Shown in pieces: positions 23,183-35,244 of a stretch of 64,000 nucleotides of DNA. A model generated the notes under the pieces. That model searched no databases, had not been told where the DNA came from, and was given only the letters and a program-made list of their open reading frames with translations. Source of the stretch: Stomorhina lunata (taxonomy: Eukaryota > Arthropoda > Insecta > Diptera > Rhiniidae); assembly GCA_933228675.1 (NCBI GenBank), contig OW121740.1, forward strand, positions 52,282,174-52,346,173, read 5' to 3'. Within the stretch, counting starts at the first letter, position 1, and each line of letters starts with the position of its first letter. A program made the position numbers and the translations under genes.

Positions 23183-24797
23183 CAGTGGCGTGCAGAAATG
23201 AGTACATAATTCATTTCTTTACTTTTCTGAATGATAAAATGAGCAATAACAAAGAAAATAAAATAAGTTTTTTTTTATTTATTCTGCGTTCCATTCTGAA
23301 TAAAACAACAAAAAATTCAAAACAAAAAGCAACAAATTCATAGAGAAAAAAAAACATAACAAAAATAACTCTCATGTACTCAATTTTGCACTTTTCAATA
23401 AAGTTGTTAATGGATCACTTTTTTAGTACTTGGTCCATAACCCTTTATTTTTTAGTACCATATTAATACGCTTTGGCATGCTTTCAACCAGTTCCTGTAT
23501 TATTTCTTTCGGTATATTTTGCCACTCTAGCTGTACTCGTGCCCACAGCTCTTCTAGGTTTGATGGAGCTGATTGGTATAATCCCAGCCGTCTTCCCACG
23601 ATTGACCATAAATTCTCAATCGGGTTGAGGTCGGGGCTTTGAGCTGGCCAATTCATCAGTTGAAAATTTTGCTCACTCAGACATTTTTTCACTATTTTCG
23701 CCGTATGCTTTGGATCACCATCCTGCTGAAACACGACTTCTTCTTCAGGATAGGCACTCTTATCAACGAATTCGGGAAAATGAGTCTGCAAAACGGTGAG
23801 GTATTCTTCCTTCTTCATTATACCTTCAATTCTGTGTAATGGCCCAACATGCCACCAAATGAAGCATCCCCAAACCATGATGTTCCCACCACCATGTTTC
23901 ACAGTTTGCTTGACTTGGTGACGTTGAATGGTATCACCAGGACGACGCCAGCAGAACTGCTTACCGTCCGATTGGAAACGATTAAATTTTGATTCATCTG
24001 ACCAAATCACTCGTTTCCAATCATTTACCGTCCAATTTTTATGGTCTCTTGCAAATTTCATTCGCGCCTTTTGGTTCTTTTCTGACAATGCTGGTTTATT
24101 TTTCTTAACTGCTGAAATATAGCCAATGTCGTGGAGCGCTCTTCGTGCTGTCCATTCACTTACGTGCTTATTTTTGGCAACAAAAGTATTTTTCGGTGTT
24201 ATGGTCTTGTTCTGCCTCATTTCTGCCATCATAAGACGTGCATCCGCGTAGGTTAACAGTTTGCGACGGCCTCTGGTTTGCTTTTTGGGAGCAGTATGTC
24301 GTCTTTTTTGAACGCGTATGACCACAGATTGACTAATATTTAGCTCCTTGGCTATTTCCCGAGATGACGCACCATTATTAGTGGGAAGACGGCTGGGATT
24401 ATACCAATCAGCTCCATCAAACCTAGAAGAGCTGTGGGCACGAGTACAGCTAGAGTGGCAAAATATACCGAAAGAAATAATACAGGAACTGGTTGAAAGC
24501 ATGCCAAAGCGTATTAATATGGTACTAAAAAATAAAGGGTTATGGACCAAGTACTAAAAAAGTGATCCATTAACAATTTTATTGAAAAGTGCAAAATTGA
24601 GTACATAAGAGTTATTTTTGTTATGGTTTTTTTTCTCTATGAATTTGTTGCTTTTTGTTTTGAATTTTTTGTTGTTTTATTCAGAATGGAACGCAGAATA
24701 AATAAAAAAGAATTTATTTTATTTTCTTTGTTATTGCTCATTTTATCATTCAGAAAAGTAAAGAAATTAATTATGTACTCATTTCTGCACGCCACTG
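23183..24797 (-). mobile_element. Tc1-like element with 417-bp acquired inverted repeats
   Basis: It is 1,615 bp with ends CAGTGGCGTGCAGAAATGAG at both sides and TA duplications at 23181-23182 and 24798-24799. CAGTG termini and TA target are Tc1-like. The left 417 bp (23183-23599) is repeated inverted at 24381-24797. That arm includes the last ~65 codons of the transposase, so the gene's own 5' end and promoter have been replaced by an inverted copy of its 3' end. It is inserted in unit 1 of the X array. Confidence 0.92.
23423..24550 (-). pseudogene. Tc1 transposase (DD34E), 5' end replaced
   Basis: The open frame reads 375 codons, but residues 1-57 are antisense of the gene's own 3' end and are not transposase. 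From residue 58 (NNGASSREIAKELNISQS) the normal paired-like helix-turn-helix begins, followed by a basic RGRRK motif near residue 93-97 and the catalytic core: D185 in WSDESKF, D277 in FQQDGDPKHTA, E312 in PDLNPIENLW. The spacing is 34 residues between the last two (DD34E). The core is intact with no stop or frameshift, and WTKY is the natural C-terminus. Without the native start (about 15-20 residues missing) and 5' untranslated region it probably cannot make normal protein, though the in-frame fusion leaves an ATG. Confidence 0.9.
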
Positions 24798-27700
24798 TAT
24801 ATAATATCCCCTTTTTATACCCACCATCAAAAAGAATGGGGGGTATATTGAGATTGTCATTCCGTTTGTAATTTCCTTAATATTGGTTCAAAAATCAAGA
24901 ACGATATATATTCTGAATCCTTATGAAATTCTAAGACGATTGAGCTATGTCCGTCTGTCTGTCCGTCTGTCTGTCCGTCGGTCTGTCTGTCTGTCTGTTG
25001 AAATCACGATAACGTCTAAACGAAAAGAGCTAGCTAACTGAAACTTAGCAAAAACATTCTTTATCTATGAGAAAATTTTGGTATTGAAATTGGGCAAAAT
25101 CGGTTAGCATTTGGCCATAGCTCCCGTATAACCTCGTCTAGGCTAATCGCTTATTTGCTAATAAATGACAAATTATGACAGTTATGATGACAAAATTTGG
25201 TATCTATAAGTTTTAGATAAGCACTAGGCAGCATATAAAATTTCATCGAAATCGGTTCACATTTAGCCATAGGTCCCATACAAAAAACTTACGAAAACAG
25301 GCTAAATTTCACCCAAAATACACTTAAATGCCAATAAATCTAAAAGTATAACAGATATAACCACTAAATTTGGCACAAGAAAGTCTTATATCAATGCCAG
25401 CCAGTGTGCAAAATTTTGTCACAATCGGTCACTATTTGACCTAGCTCCCATATAAAAAACTTACGAAAACACAAAAATTCAAAAAGAAAAGGGGATTTAT
25501 GTCCGTCTGTCCGTCAGATAAAATCGTGATAGCTCCTTAACTACAAGAGCTAGTAAGACTAAATTAAGCACAAGGAAGTCTTATGTCAATGCCAGCCAGT
25601 GTGCAAAATTTCCTCACAATCGGTCACCATTTGACCATAGCTCCCATATAAAAAACTTATGGAAACACAAAAATACATAAAGAAAAGGTTGTTTATGTCC
25701 GTCTGTCCGTCAGATAAAAGCACGATAGCGCCTTAACGAAAAGAGCCAGAGGGACAAAATTTTACAAAAGTATTTTCGATATCATGAAAAAGATGTGTGT
25801 TGAAAATGGACAAAATCGGTTCAAATTTAGTTAGAGCTCCCATATAACCCCGCCCCGGGAAACACATTAATGCTGATAAATTGAATACAATTGTAATAGC
25901 TATGACGATTAAATTTAAAATAGGGAAGTTTTATGCAATTTTTGATCAGTTTATCAAATTTTATAGGAATCAGTCCATATTTGACTTTAGCTTTCATGTG
26001 AAAACACTCACGGAAACCAAAAATTTTAGCAAAGGCCAGTTAAAAGCTATTAAATTAGAAACTATGATAGCTATGGTCACTAAATTTTGCAAGAATAAGC
26101 TCTCTATATATACCGGCCAGTGTGTAAAATTTTGTTATAATCGGTCAACATTTGGCTATAATTCTTATATATATAACATCCCCTTTTTATACCCACCATC
26201 AAAAAGAATGGGGGGTATATTGAGATTGTCATTCCGTTTGTAATTTCCTTAATATTGGTTCAAAAATCAAAAACGATATATATTCTGAATCCTTATGAAA
26301 TTCTAAGACGATTGAGCTATGTCCGTCTGTCTGTCCGTCTGTCTGTCCGTCTGTCTGTCTGTCTGTCTGTCTGTCTGTTGAAATCACGATAACGTCTAAA
26401 CGAAAAGAGCTAGCTAACTGAAACTTAGCAAAAACATTCTTTATCTATGAGAAAATTTTGGTATTGAAATTGGGCAAAATCGGTTAGCATTTGGCCATAG
26501 CTCCCGTATAACCTCGTCTAGGCTAATCGCTTATTTGCTAATAAATGACAAATTATGACAGTTATGATGACAAAATTTGGTATCTATAAGTTTTAGATAA
26601 GCACTAGGCAGCATATAAAATTTCATCGAAATCGGTTCACATTTAGCCATAGGTCCCATACAAAAAACTTACGAAAACAGGCTAAATTTCACCCAAAATA
26701 CACTTAAATGCCAATAAATCTAAAAGTATAACAGATATAACCACTAAATTTGGCACAAGAAAGTCTTATATCAATGCCAGCCAGTGTGCAAAATTTTGTC
26801 ACAATCGGTCACTATTTGACCTAGCTCCCATATAAAAAACTTACGAAAACACAAAAATTCAAAAAGAAAAGGGGATTTATGTCCGTCTGTCCGTCAGATA
26901 AAATCGTGATAGCTCCTTAACTACAAGAGCTAGTAAGACTAAATTAAGCACAAGGAAGTCTTATGTCAATGCCAGCCAGTGTGCAAAATTTCCTCACAAT
27001 CGGTCACCATTTGACCATAGCTCCCATATAAAAAACTTATGGAAACACAAAAATACATAAAGAAAAGGTTGTTTATGTCCGTCTGTCCGTCAGATAAAAG
27101 CACGATAGCGCCTTAACGAAAAGAGCTAGAGGGACAAAATTTTACAAAAGTATTTTGGATATCTTGAAAAAGATGTGTGTTGAAAATGGACAAAATCGGT
27201 TCAAATTTAGTTAGAGCTCCCATATAACCCCGCCCCGGGAAACACATTAATGCTGATAAATTGAATACAATTGTAATAGCTATGACGATTAAATTTAAAT
27301 TAGGAAAGTTTTATGCAATTTTTGATCAGTTTATCAAATTTTATAGGAATCAGTCCATATTTGACTTTAGCTTTCATGTGAAAAACACTCACGGAAACCA
27401 AAAATTTTAGCAAAGACCAGTTAAAAGCTATTAAATTAGAAACTATGATAGCTATGGTCACTAAATTTTGCAAGAATAAGCTCTCTATATATACCAGCCA
27501 GTGTGTAAAATTTTGTTATAATCGGTCAACATTTGGCTATAATTCTTATATATATAACATCCCCTTTTTATACCCACCATCAAAAAAAATGGGGGGTATA
27601 TTGAGATTGTCATTCCGTTTGTAATTTCCTTAATATTGGCTCAAAAATCAAAAACGATATATATTCTGAATCCTTATGAAATTCTAAGACGATTGAGCGA

Positions 27701-29172
27701 TGTCCGTCTGTCTGTCCGTCTGTCTGTCTGTCTGTCTGTCTGTTGAAATCACGATAACGCCTAAACGAAAGGAGCTAGTTCACTGAAACTTAGCAAAAAC
27801 ATTCTTCATTTATGAGAAAATTTTGCTATTGAAATTGGGCAAAATCGGTTAACATTTGACCATAGCTCCCGTATAACCTCGTCAAGACTAGTCGCTTATT
27901 TGCTAATAACTGACAAATTATAATAGCTATGATGACAAAATTTGGTATCTAGAAGTTTTCCATAAGCACTAGGCAGCATATAAAATTTCATCGAAATCGG
28001 TTCACATTTAACCATAGCTCCCATATAAAAAACATACGGAAACAGCCAAAATTCCACCTGAAATTCACTTAAATGCCAATAAATGCTAAAATGTAATAGC
28101 TTTCGCCACCAAATTTAGCACAAATAAGTCTTATGTGAATACCAGCCAGTGTGCAAAATTTTGTCACAATCGGTCACCATTTGACCATAGCTCCCATATA
28201 AAGAACTTACGGAAACACAAAAATACAAAAAGAAAAGGGGGTTTATGTCCGTCTGTCCGTTAGATAAAAGCGCGATAGCGCCTTAACTGAAAGGGCTACA
28301 GCAACAAAATTTTGCAAAAGGAAGTCTTATGTGAATGCCAGTCAGTGTGCAAAATTTTGTTACAATCGGTCACCATTTGACCATAGCTCCCATATAAAAA
28401 ACTTACAGAAACCCAAAAATACAAAAAGAAAAGGAGATTTATGTCCGTCTGTCCGTCAGATAAAAGCGCGACAGCTCCTTAACTACAAAAGCTAGAGAGA
28501 CAAAATTTTACAAAAGTATTTCCGATATGTAACAAAAGTTGTGTACTGAAAATGGGCGAAATCGGTTCACATTTAGTTAGAGCTCCCATATAACCCCGCC
28601 CCGGGAAACACATAAATGCTGATAAATTGAGTACAATTGTGATAGCTATGACGACTAAATTTAGTATAGCAAAGTTTTATGCAACTATTGGTCAGTATAT
28701 CAAATTTTATAGGAATTGGTCCATATTTGACTATAGCTTTCATATAAAAAACACTCCCGGAAACCAAAAAATGTTTAGCAAGGACCAGTTAAAAGCTATT
28801 AAATTAGAAGCTGTGACAGCTATTGCCACTAAATTTTTCCCGACCCGGGAAACACATTAATGCTGATAAATTAAATACAATTGTAATAGCTATGACGATT
28901 AAATTTAAAATAGGGAAGTTTTATGAAATTTTTGATCAGTTTATCAAATTTTATAGGAATCAGTCCATATTTGACTTTAGCTTTCATGTGAAAAACACTC
29001 ACGGAAACCAAAAATTTTAGCAAAGGCCAGTTAAAAGCTATTAAATTAGAAACTATGATAGCTATGGCCACAAAATTTTGCAAGAAGCTCTCTATATATA
29101 CCAGTCAGTGTGTAAAATTTTGTTACAATCGGTCAACATTTGGCTATAATTCTTATATATATAACATCCCCT

Positions 29173-29880
29173 TTTTATATTTACAATCAAAAAGATTTGG
29201 AGGTACATTCATTATATTAAGATTGCACCTATGAAATTATATAGGCATCAATCAATGTTCAGCCCAGACTTTATATATGATGAATGCATTAGGAACTCAT
29301 AACGAAATATATGGACCTGTCGTATTACTATTAACGTGTTTAGCCTAACTACATATTAATCACAACGAAAAGTATTTAACAACTTATTAATGTAAAACTA
29401 TACCTGGTTATGAGACCGAATTTTGATCAAAGTAAATACTGGGAAAACCACTAAAATATTTTTAAATGTTAAACTATAAAGCTACGGCAACCGAATTTAG
29501 TCCAAAGGTTTTACCAACAATACCAAACAGCTTAGCGATTTTTCCAGTTTTGGTGCAGATTTTGAATTAGCTGCACCCTTGTAGATATATGAGATATGTT
29601 TCTAAATTTAACACAACTTGATGGTGGGTATATAAGATTCGGCACAGCCGAATATAACACTCTTACTTGTTATATCTACAATCAAAAAGATTTGGAGGTA
29701 CATTCAGTATATAAATTAGATAGCTATCAATCAATGTTAATTCTAGACTTTTTAACGGTGGATGTATTTGGAACTCCTAACAAAATATATGGACCTGCCG
29801 TCTATAAATATATTGCCAGAAAGTATTTAGCATTAATGTAATATGACTATACCCGGTTATGAGACCAAAAAATGTATGTA
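29173..29880 (+). repeat. X-related repeat pieces, partly duplicated
   Basis: A block 'ACAATCAAAAAGATTTGGAGGTACATTCA' occurs at about 29183 and again at 29678, each followed by ATATGGACCTG and 'TATACC(T/C)GGTTATGAGACC'. Between them is an X terminus with hairpin ATTCGGC-ACA-GCCGAAT at 29637-29653 and the tail ACTCTTACTTGTT. Non-coding. Confidence 0.65.
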
Positions 29881-30500
29881 TTTGTAAAAAAATATGATAT
29901 ACTATTTTAAAGTGCATTCTGTTCTTTTGTTTTTCTTTGCTGTTAAAAAAAATAAAATCAGATACAAACTAACAGAGCTATGGATCGATAAGTTGACGTA
30001 CCTATTTAAAATCGGTTTTGTGCATATAACTCTTAAGTTAGGACGTGTTTCTGAAATTTGTTTCCACGATTTTTTATGCACTCTATGAGACCTACAACCC
30101 AAGCTAAGTCGTTTTCTGAGTTTTTTTTTTGTGTAACAGAGTGATATCTTTAAAATTACAAAATCTACCTTGCAAGATTTATAGGCTCAGGAAGTGATTG
30201 TTATTCGATGAATACCTTAAAAGATTAGACCAATATTGCTATGCGTTACACACATCAGCACAAACTAATAATACCCTTCTAACCTATGATGATTGTATGG
30301 TTATAAAACAAATAAACTGAACAAAAAGAGAAAAACGAATTTTCCGAATTTATTTTTGCCGCACGAAAATCATATTGTGGACCGATATTAAATATATGCC
30401 TAAGATGCGTGTGAACATACTCGTACATATATAATTTATTTATAAATAAATTTGTCTAAAGTTTTTAAAATGTACAACAAATTTATACAAGTACTGAGAA
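29881..30500 (-). repeat. Degenerate Y-like remnant
   Basis: The stretch 30090-30310 carries 'GCGTTACACACATCAGCACAAACTAATAATACCCTT' equivalents of the antisense Y start, heavily decayed. The remainder is AT-rich without recognised content. The overlapping 60-odd-codon frames on both strands are not supported. Confidence 0.4.
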
Positions 30501-30725
30501 AGTATTAGTGCCGGTCAAGTACGACTATATGATACCCTGTACCACTAGGGTTAAAGTGGACCGATTATATAGTTGATAAACTTAGCTTTTTAAATGTTTA
30601 GAGAAATCACTGTGTTAAATTTGATCACCATATACAAATTTTCTCGAGTTTAATATTTAAATAGTTTACGGCAGTGGGTCTGAATGTATATAAATATATA
30701 TTTATAAAGAACAATTTTAGCATAA
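30501..30725 (-). repeat. Y-like terminus, antisense
   Basis: 'GAAAGTATTAGTGCCGGTCAAG', then 'GATACCCTGTACCACTA', parallels the antisense Y end at 30985 and 50523. Confidence 0.55.
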
Positions 30726-30732
30726 AGTCTTA

Positions 30733-30859
30733 TGTAGGGTTTATATAACTCAAGCGCCTGACGATTGAGTGAATTTTACATGTGTTTTGTTACTGTAACA
30801 AAAACAAAATACATGTAAATTTCACTCAATCGTCAGACGCTTGAGTTATATAAACCCCA
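30733..30859. mobile_element. Hairpin MITE, about 127 bp
   Basis: The near-perfect arms of about 55 bp include GGGTTTATATAACTCAAGCG, GACGATTGAGTGAA, and TACATGT, with a loop near ACTGT at about 30790. TA dinucleotides at 30731-30732 and 30860-30861 fit a mariner-type TA insertion. It has no coding capacity. Confidence 0.75.
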
Positions 30860-30984
30860 TATTAATAATCTTTGGACTTTTTATTATACCATGATAAAAG
30901 GTATTTTTTTGGAAGATACACACCCAACTATGGATCGATTTTAACAAAATTAAGTACACTAACCCAAAAAAAAGTTAGTATTAG

Positions 30985-31754
30985 TAATAAAACTAGTAAG
31001 AAAGTGCTATAGTAGGTCTAGCCCGACCATGCAATACCCTTCACTACTAAGATCAAAGCTATTATTTTTCCTGTATAAAGACAAATATTTGCTAAATTTT
31101 GCCATCATACAAACATTTTCTCAAAACTTATATATTCAACCTGTTTCCGTCATTTGGACTTATATGAGAGCTAGGGTCAAATGTGGACCGATTATCTCGA
31201 AATTTGGCAAATTGATTACAGTTATTACAAATATTATGTATGCAAAAAATAAACTCAAAATTTTCATTATCTTTAGATTTACGAGCGTTTTTGTGATTTT
31301 TTGTCTCACTTAGTGCGTTTTTAAAGAAGAGTTTGTATGGGAGCTATGGTCAAATGTGGACCGATTTCAACGAAATTTGGTACAGTGATTTTAGTTTACA
31401 TAAGCAGTATTTGTTTTAAATTTCATGAAAAATATTGATATTTGTGGCCAATATATCAATTCCGGGAAGTGGGACCTATGGGAGGTACCATAAATAATGG
31501 ACCGATTTTGACCAATTTCAATAGCCATGGTCCCATTATTATTTCATCAAATAATCTTTAGAATTGCGACCTGTAGTTTGATTACAAGGTTTACATGGGG
31601 GTCCAGCCAGCCAGCCAGACGGACGGACATCGCTAAATCGACTCAAAAGCCTATTGGTATACTAAAAGGTAGGTCTAAGACAAATATTTCTATGCGTTAC
31701 ATACATCAGCACAAACTTATAATACCCTTTCCACCTATGGTGGTGAAGGGTATA
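30985..31754 (-). repeat. Interspersed repeat Y, antisense copy
   Basis: Starts 'AGTAAGAAAGTGCTATAG' and 'CCCGACC' and ends with CCTTTCCACCTATGGTGGTG, the Y hairpin. About 770 bp, near the length of the sense copy at 14944-15707. Frames at 31029 and 31527 are repeat-derived. Confidence 0.8.
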
Positions 31755-31756
31755 AC

Positions 31757-33330
31757 TAATAAGAAAGTGCTATAGTCGGTCAAGCTAGACTATACGATAC
31801 CCTTCACCATTAAGGTCAAAGATGCTCTTTTTCCTGTTTTTCCGTAAGTTTTTTGTATGGCAGCTATGGTCAAATGGCGACCGATTGAAACAAAATGTTG
31901 TACACTGGCTGGCATTCGTTGTGCCAAATTTAGTGGCCATAGCAATTACACTTTATCACTTATTGGTATTCAAGTGTGTTTATGGTGGAATTTAGGCTGT
32001 TTCCGTAAGTGTTTTGTATGGGAGCTATGGTTAAATGTGAAATGAAGAATAGCATTGCCAAGTTTTAGTGAACTAGCTCTTTTCGTGTAGGCGTTATCGT
32101 GCTTTTAACAGACGGACATACAGACAAACCGACAGACGGACGTCGCTCAATCGTTTTAAAATTTCATAAGGATTCAGAATATATGCCGGGAGTGGTTTTA
32201 TATGAAAGCTATTGTCATATATGGACCGATTCCTATAAAATTTGATATACAGACCAATGGTTGCTTAAAACTTCCCTGTTTTAAATTAAGTTACCATATC
32301 TATTACAATTGGATATAATTTATCAGCATTAATATGATTCCCGGGGTGGGGATTTATGGGAGCTCCAACTAAATATGAACCAATTTCGCAAATTTTCAAT
32401 ACACAACTTTTTCAAGATATCGAACATACTTTTGTACTTCTAGCTCTTTTCGTTAAGGCGCTATCGCGTTTTCTTTTGAAGGACAGACGGATACAAACCC
32501 CCTATCTTTTTGGTATTTTTGTGTTTCCGTAATTTTTTTATATTGGAGCTATGGTCAAATGGTGACAGATTGTGACAAGATTTCGCACATTGGCTGGCAT
32601 TGATATAAGACTTAATTGTGCTAAATTTAGTGGCCTTAGCTATCATAGTTTATCATTTACTGACATTTAAGTATATTTTAGGTGGAATTAAGGCTGTGTT
32701 TTGTATGGAAGCTATGTTCAAATATGAACCGATTTCAATGAAATTTCATGTGCTGCCTATTGCTTATATAAAACTTTTCTGTACTAAAATCGTTATACCT
32801 ATTATAAATTTTTATTTATTAGCAATTAAGCGATTGCCCTAGGTTAGGTTATACGGAAGCTATGGTCAAATGTAAACCGATTTTGCCCAATTTCAATGTT
32901 TTTACCAAGTTTTAGTGGCCTAGCTTTCGTTGGATTGACATAAAACTGTGTTGTGCAAAATTTTGTGGCCATAGCTATTACAGTTTATCATTTATTCGCA
33001 TTTAAGTGTTTTTTAGGTGGAATTTAGGCTGTTTCCGTAAAAGTTTTATATGGAAGATATTGTTAAATGTTAACCGATTTCCATGAAATTGTATGTGCTG
33101 CCTAGTGCTTATATAAAACTTTTCTGTACTAAATTTTATCATCACACCTATTATAATTTTTTCTTTATTAGCAAATAAGCGATTAGACCGGACGAGGTTA
33201 TGCGGGAGCTATGGTCAAATGTAAACCGATTTTGCCCACTTTCACTTTCCTTTTGTTTAGACCCTATCTTAGAATTTGATAAGAAATCAGAATATATACA
33301 CCTTTTGGTTCCGAACCAATTATGTATCCA
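31757..33330 (-). repeat. Truncated Y end fused to X repeat, antisense
   Basis: A Y terminus (31757-31840, 'AGTCGGTCAAGCTAGACTATACGATACCC') passes at about 31840 into antisense X blocks ('TTTTGTATGG(C/G)AGCTATGGTCAAATG', 'GATTCCCGGGG', 'ACAGACGG'). A GTCT-complement run lies near 32105-32145. The copy is rearranged: X blocks occur twice (31845-32090 and 32530-33230). Non-coding. Confidence 0.65.
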
Positions 33331-33841
33331 TTCATGCATGGATTTTTAGGAAACAAGACTTAATTTATTTTGACTAATCAAAGTTTTACGACCTTCTAAA
33401 AATAGGTATTTGGCAAATTCGATGTTTTATAAATTTTTAATAAATAAAAAAATTAAAATTTTTTGTAAAAAAAAATCTTTTTTTTTAATTTAAAGTGCAA
33501 ATAACTCTGAATCCGTTTTGAATATAAAAAAATCCCAGCAAAACTTTGGTAATGGCAAGTACTCTGATAACTGGTTACCTTGTAACGACTACAACATACC
33601 ATCCGAATAAATAATAAGTTATTACAGAAGTAATTATTTGTAATTAAGATGGTAATTTATACCGAATGGCCCCGGTTCAAATCCCACCAAGGGCAACAAT
33701 TTTTTTTAGTTTTTTTTTTTATTAAAAGAGTCTTTTTAAATGATTTTTGAATTTTAAGAACTTAAATATTATCTTCTGTAAAAAAAATTTGTAAAACTAA
33801 CTCACGTTAATGAAAAAATACCATCATGAGTCAATTTTGAT

Positions 33842-34285
33842 TATGTAGGGGATGTTGAATACCAAACACGATTCTAATTGGTCTTAACTTGGTAAGCCCA
33901 ACTTATCTGGGTCAGCCTTCATCTCAACTGTGGACACAGACCTCCTCATGGTATCACCCGGGGAGCTAGTTTAACACCCATTAATATTGTGAGTTAACAT
34001 GTTCCGAAAGTTGTCCCATAAGATCGATAAATATGGGTTAGGATTACGGGCTAGTAACCCTCTCTTGAAAAAATACAATGAAGAGGATAAAATTAGAATT
34101 AAAATGTCTCACTACCTAATGTTGGAGGAAGATGTCCGAAACTTCGATAGAAAGACCAAGTAGAGGAACATTTTTCAAAGCTTGGCCTATAAAATAGGAG
34201 AATATTCGCACAAGATCGAAATCCATGGAATTCTAAAATAAGCTCGGACTTTGACCTTAACAGGTTGTAACATTTAAGAAAGTAA
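33842..34285 (+). pseudogene. LINE family A, internally deleted non-autonomous copy
   Basis: 33842-34120 matches the 5' leader seen at 59390-59665 ('TGTAGGGGAT', 'TGGTAAGCCCA', 'CTGTGGACACAGA', 'GGTATCACC', 'GGGCTAGTAACCC'). It then jumps to the extreme 3' end of the element (34130-34285: CCAAGTAGAGGAACA, AAAGCTTGGCC, TTGACCTTAACAGG). All endonuclease and RT coding is missing. The copy at 55021 has the same junction next to 'CTAATGTT'. Confidence 0.75.
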
Positions 34286-34511
34286 GAGTCAATCTTATAT
34301 AAAAACTATACAAAAAAGAAGATTTAAATTGTTAAGTTTTAAAATAATTTTAAAAAATTTTAAAATAATTACAAAAAATCGTATAAAAATATTTTTCCAA
34401 AAATTACAACAAAGCAAAAAAAAGCAGGGAAAATCAAAGTTATTTTCATATGATTTTGGATCTAAAAATAAAAATTGTTTATATTAATTATAAGCTGCTA
34501 AGTTTTCAACA

Positions 34512-34585
34512 TATGAAGTAGCTCAGTGGAAGAGTCTCTGCCTAGCAGTCGGAGGGTCTGGGTTCGAGCCCCCATTGCATCATAA
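34512..34585 (+). tRNA. tRNA-like sequence (degenerate, AGC anticodon; SINE head?)
   Basis: It carries an A-box-like TAGCTCAGTGGAAGAG and a B box GGGTTCGAGCCCC. The anticodon loop CTAGCAG would read AGC (alanine). The acceptor and T stems pair poorly, with no matching 5' partner for ...TTGCATC. It is therefore probably a tRNA pseudogene or the head of a tRNA-derived SINE rather than a functional tRNA. A run of A and T follows. Confidence 0.45.
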
Positions 34586-34627
34586 AAAAAATTTTGTATT
34601 TCGTTTAAAAATATATGTTTTTAATAA

Positions 34628-34665
34628 AACAACAACAAAAAAGTTGTTGCTGTTGTTGTTGTTGC
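34628..34665. repeat. (CAA)n/(GTT)n inverted microsatellite
   Basis: AACAACAACA followed by GTTGTTGCTGTTGTTGTTG can fold on itself. Confidence 0.85.
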
Positions 34666-35010
34666 TTTCAAATTGCTTACCCAAGTCATTACATTTCTGC
34701 AATTGGTAAGTACTTGCCTCCAATGACATCCACATGTTAATGTAATGACTTAAACAGCGAATGAGTAAGTAGTTCGTGTTCAATAGTTAAACTGTTTAAC
34801 TCATTATTTGGTAATGAAAAGTTTTACTGGGATTGTTTTAAAGCGACTTAAAAGTAATTTTATTTCCTATATATTCTGTAACTTTCAGAAAAATTGAACA
34901 ATCCTTTGCTATGATATAATCAAGTTTTCAAATCATTTTTTTTTTTTAATTGTATCCGTTTTTATAACCAGAAGACCATAATAACAAAAAATGATTGTGG
35001 TGATCAAATC

Positions 35011-35063
35011 TCACTCAAAATTTTGTAAACTATAATTACACTAGTTTACAAAATTTTGAGTGA
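35011..35063. repeat. Perfect 21-bp inverted repeat
   Basis: TCACTCAAAATTTTGTAAAC(T) at 35011-35031 is inverted at 35043-35063, with an 11-base loop. Confidence 0.8.
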
Positions 35064-35125
35064 AATTATTATTCAAAATTAAGAACTACTACATTCAGGA
35101 AGAGATCTCAATAAATGTTATATGT

Positions 35126-35244
35126 GACCCGGTCTATAAAAAGGTTTCTTATGACTCAAAAACAAAATTTCGAAAAATTAGCTAATTTTTTGAAATTACG
35201 TTTTTGAGTCATAAACTACCTCTTCCTTTTTCATAGACCGGGTC
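35126..35244. mobile_element. Hairpin MITE, 119 bp, GACCCGGTCTAT ends
   Basis: GACCCGGTCTAT at 35126 is inverted as ATAGACCGGGTC ending at 35244. An inner pair TTATGACTCAAAAAC / GTTTTTGAGTCATAA continues the stem nearly to the centre. A short non-coding palindromic element. Confidence 0.7.

Larger units (their letters stand above)
22142..29172 (+). repeat. Tandem array of four repeat-X units
   Basis: Units start with TTTTTATAC(C/G)CACCATC at about 22142, 24812, 26184 and 27565, head to tail, joined through 'CATCCCC'. Units 2 and 3 (1,372 and about 1,381 bp) are almost identical, differing mainly in the length of the GTCT run, which signals recent duplication. Unit 1 is interrupted by a Tc1 element. 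Unit 4 has an extra partial internal duplication (28600-28840 versus 28848-29165). Open frames such as 25881-26243 recur in the array and contain no domain. Confidence 0.88.
33534..34833. mobile_element. Composite non-coding element with CCCAG(C/T)AAAACTTT ends
   Basis: ATCCCAGCAAAACTTT at about 33532-33547 is inverted at about 34817-34832 (AAAAGTTTTACTGGGAT). Inside are a tRNA-like B-box (GGTTCAAATCCC at about 33685), a deleted LINE A copy, and a tRNA-like sequence at 34512. No transposase and no clear target duplication were found, so its class is unknown. Confidence 0.45.

Noticed and set aside
23430..24557. N-terminal 57 residues of the 375-codon Tc1 frame and the mirror frames 23430-23642 and 24348-24557
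   Set aside because: They are antisense readings of the transposase 3' end created by the inverted repeat.
25881..26243. 120-codon frame in the X array
   Set aside because: Made of repeat units including the next unit's start; near-copies elsewhere are interrupted.
34512..34585. Functional tRNA-Ala gene
   Set aside because: A and B boxes and an AGC loop are present, but acceptor and T stems do not pair; listed as tRNA-like only.
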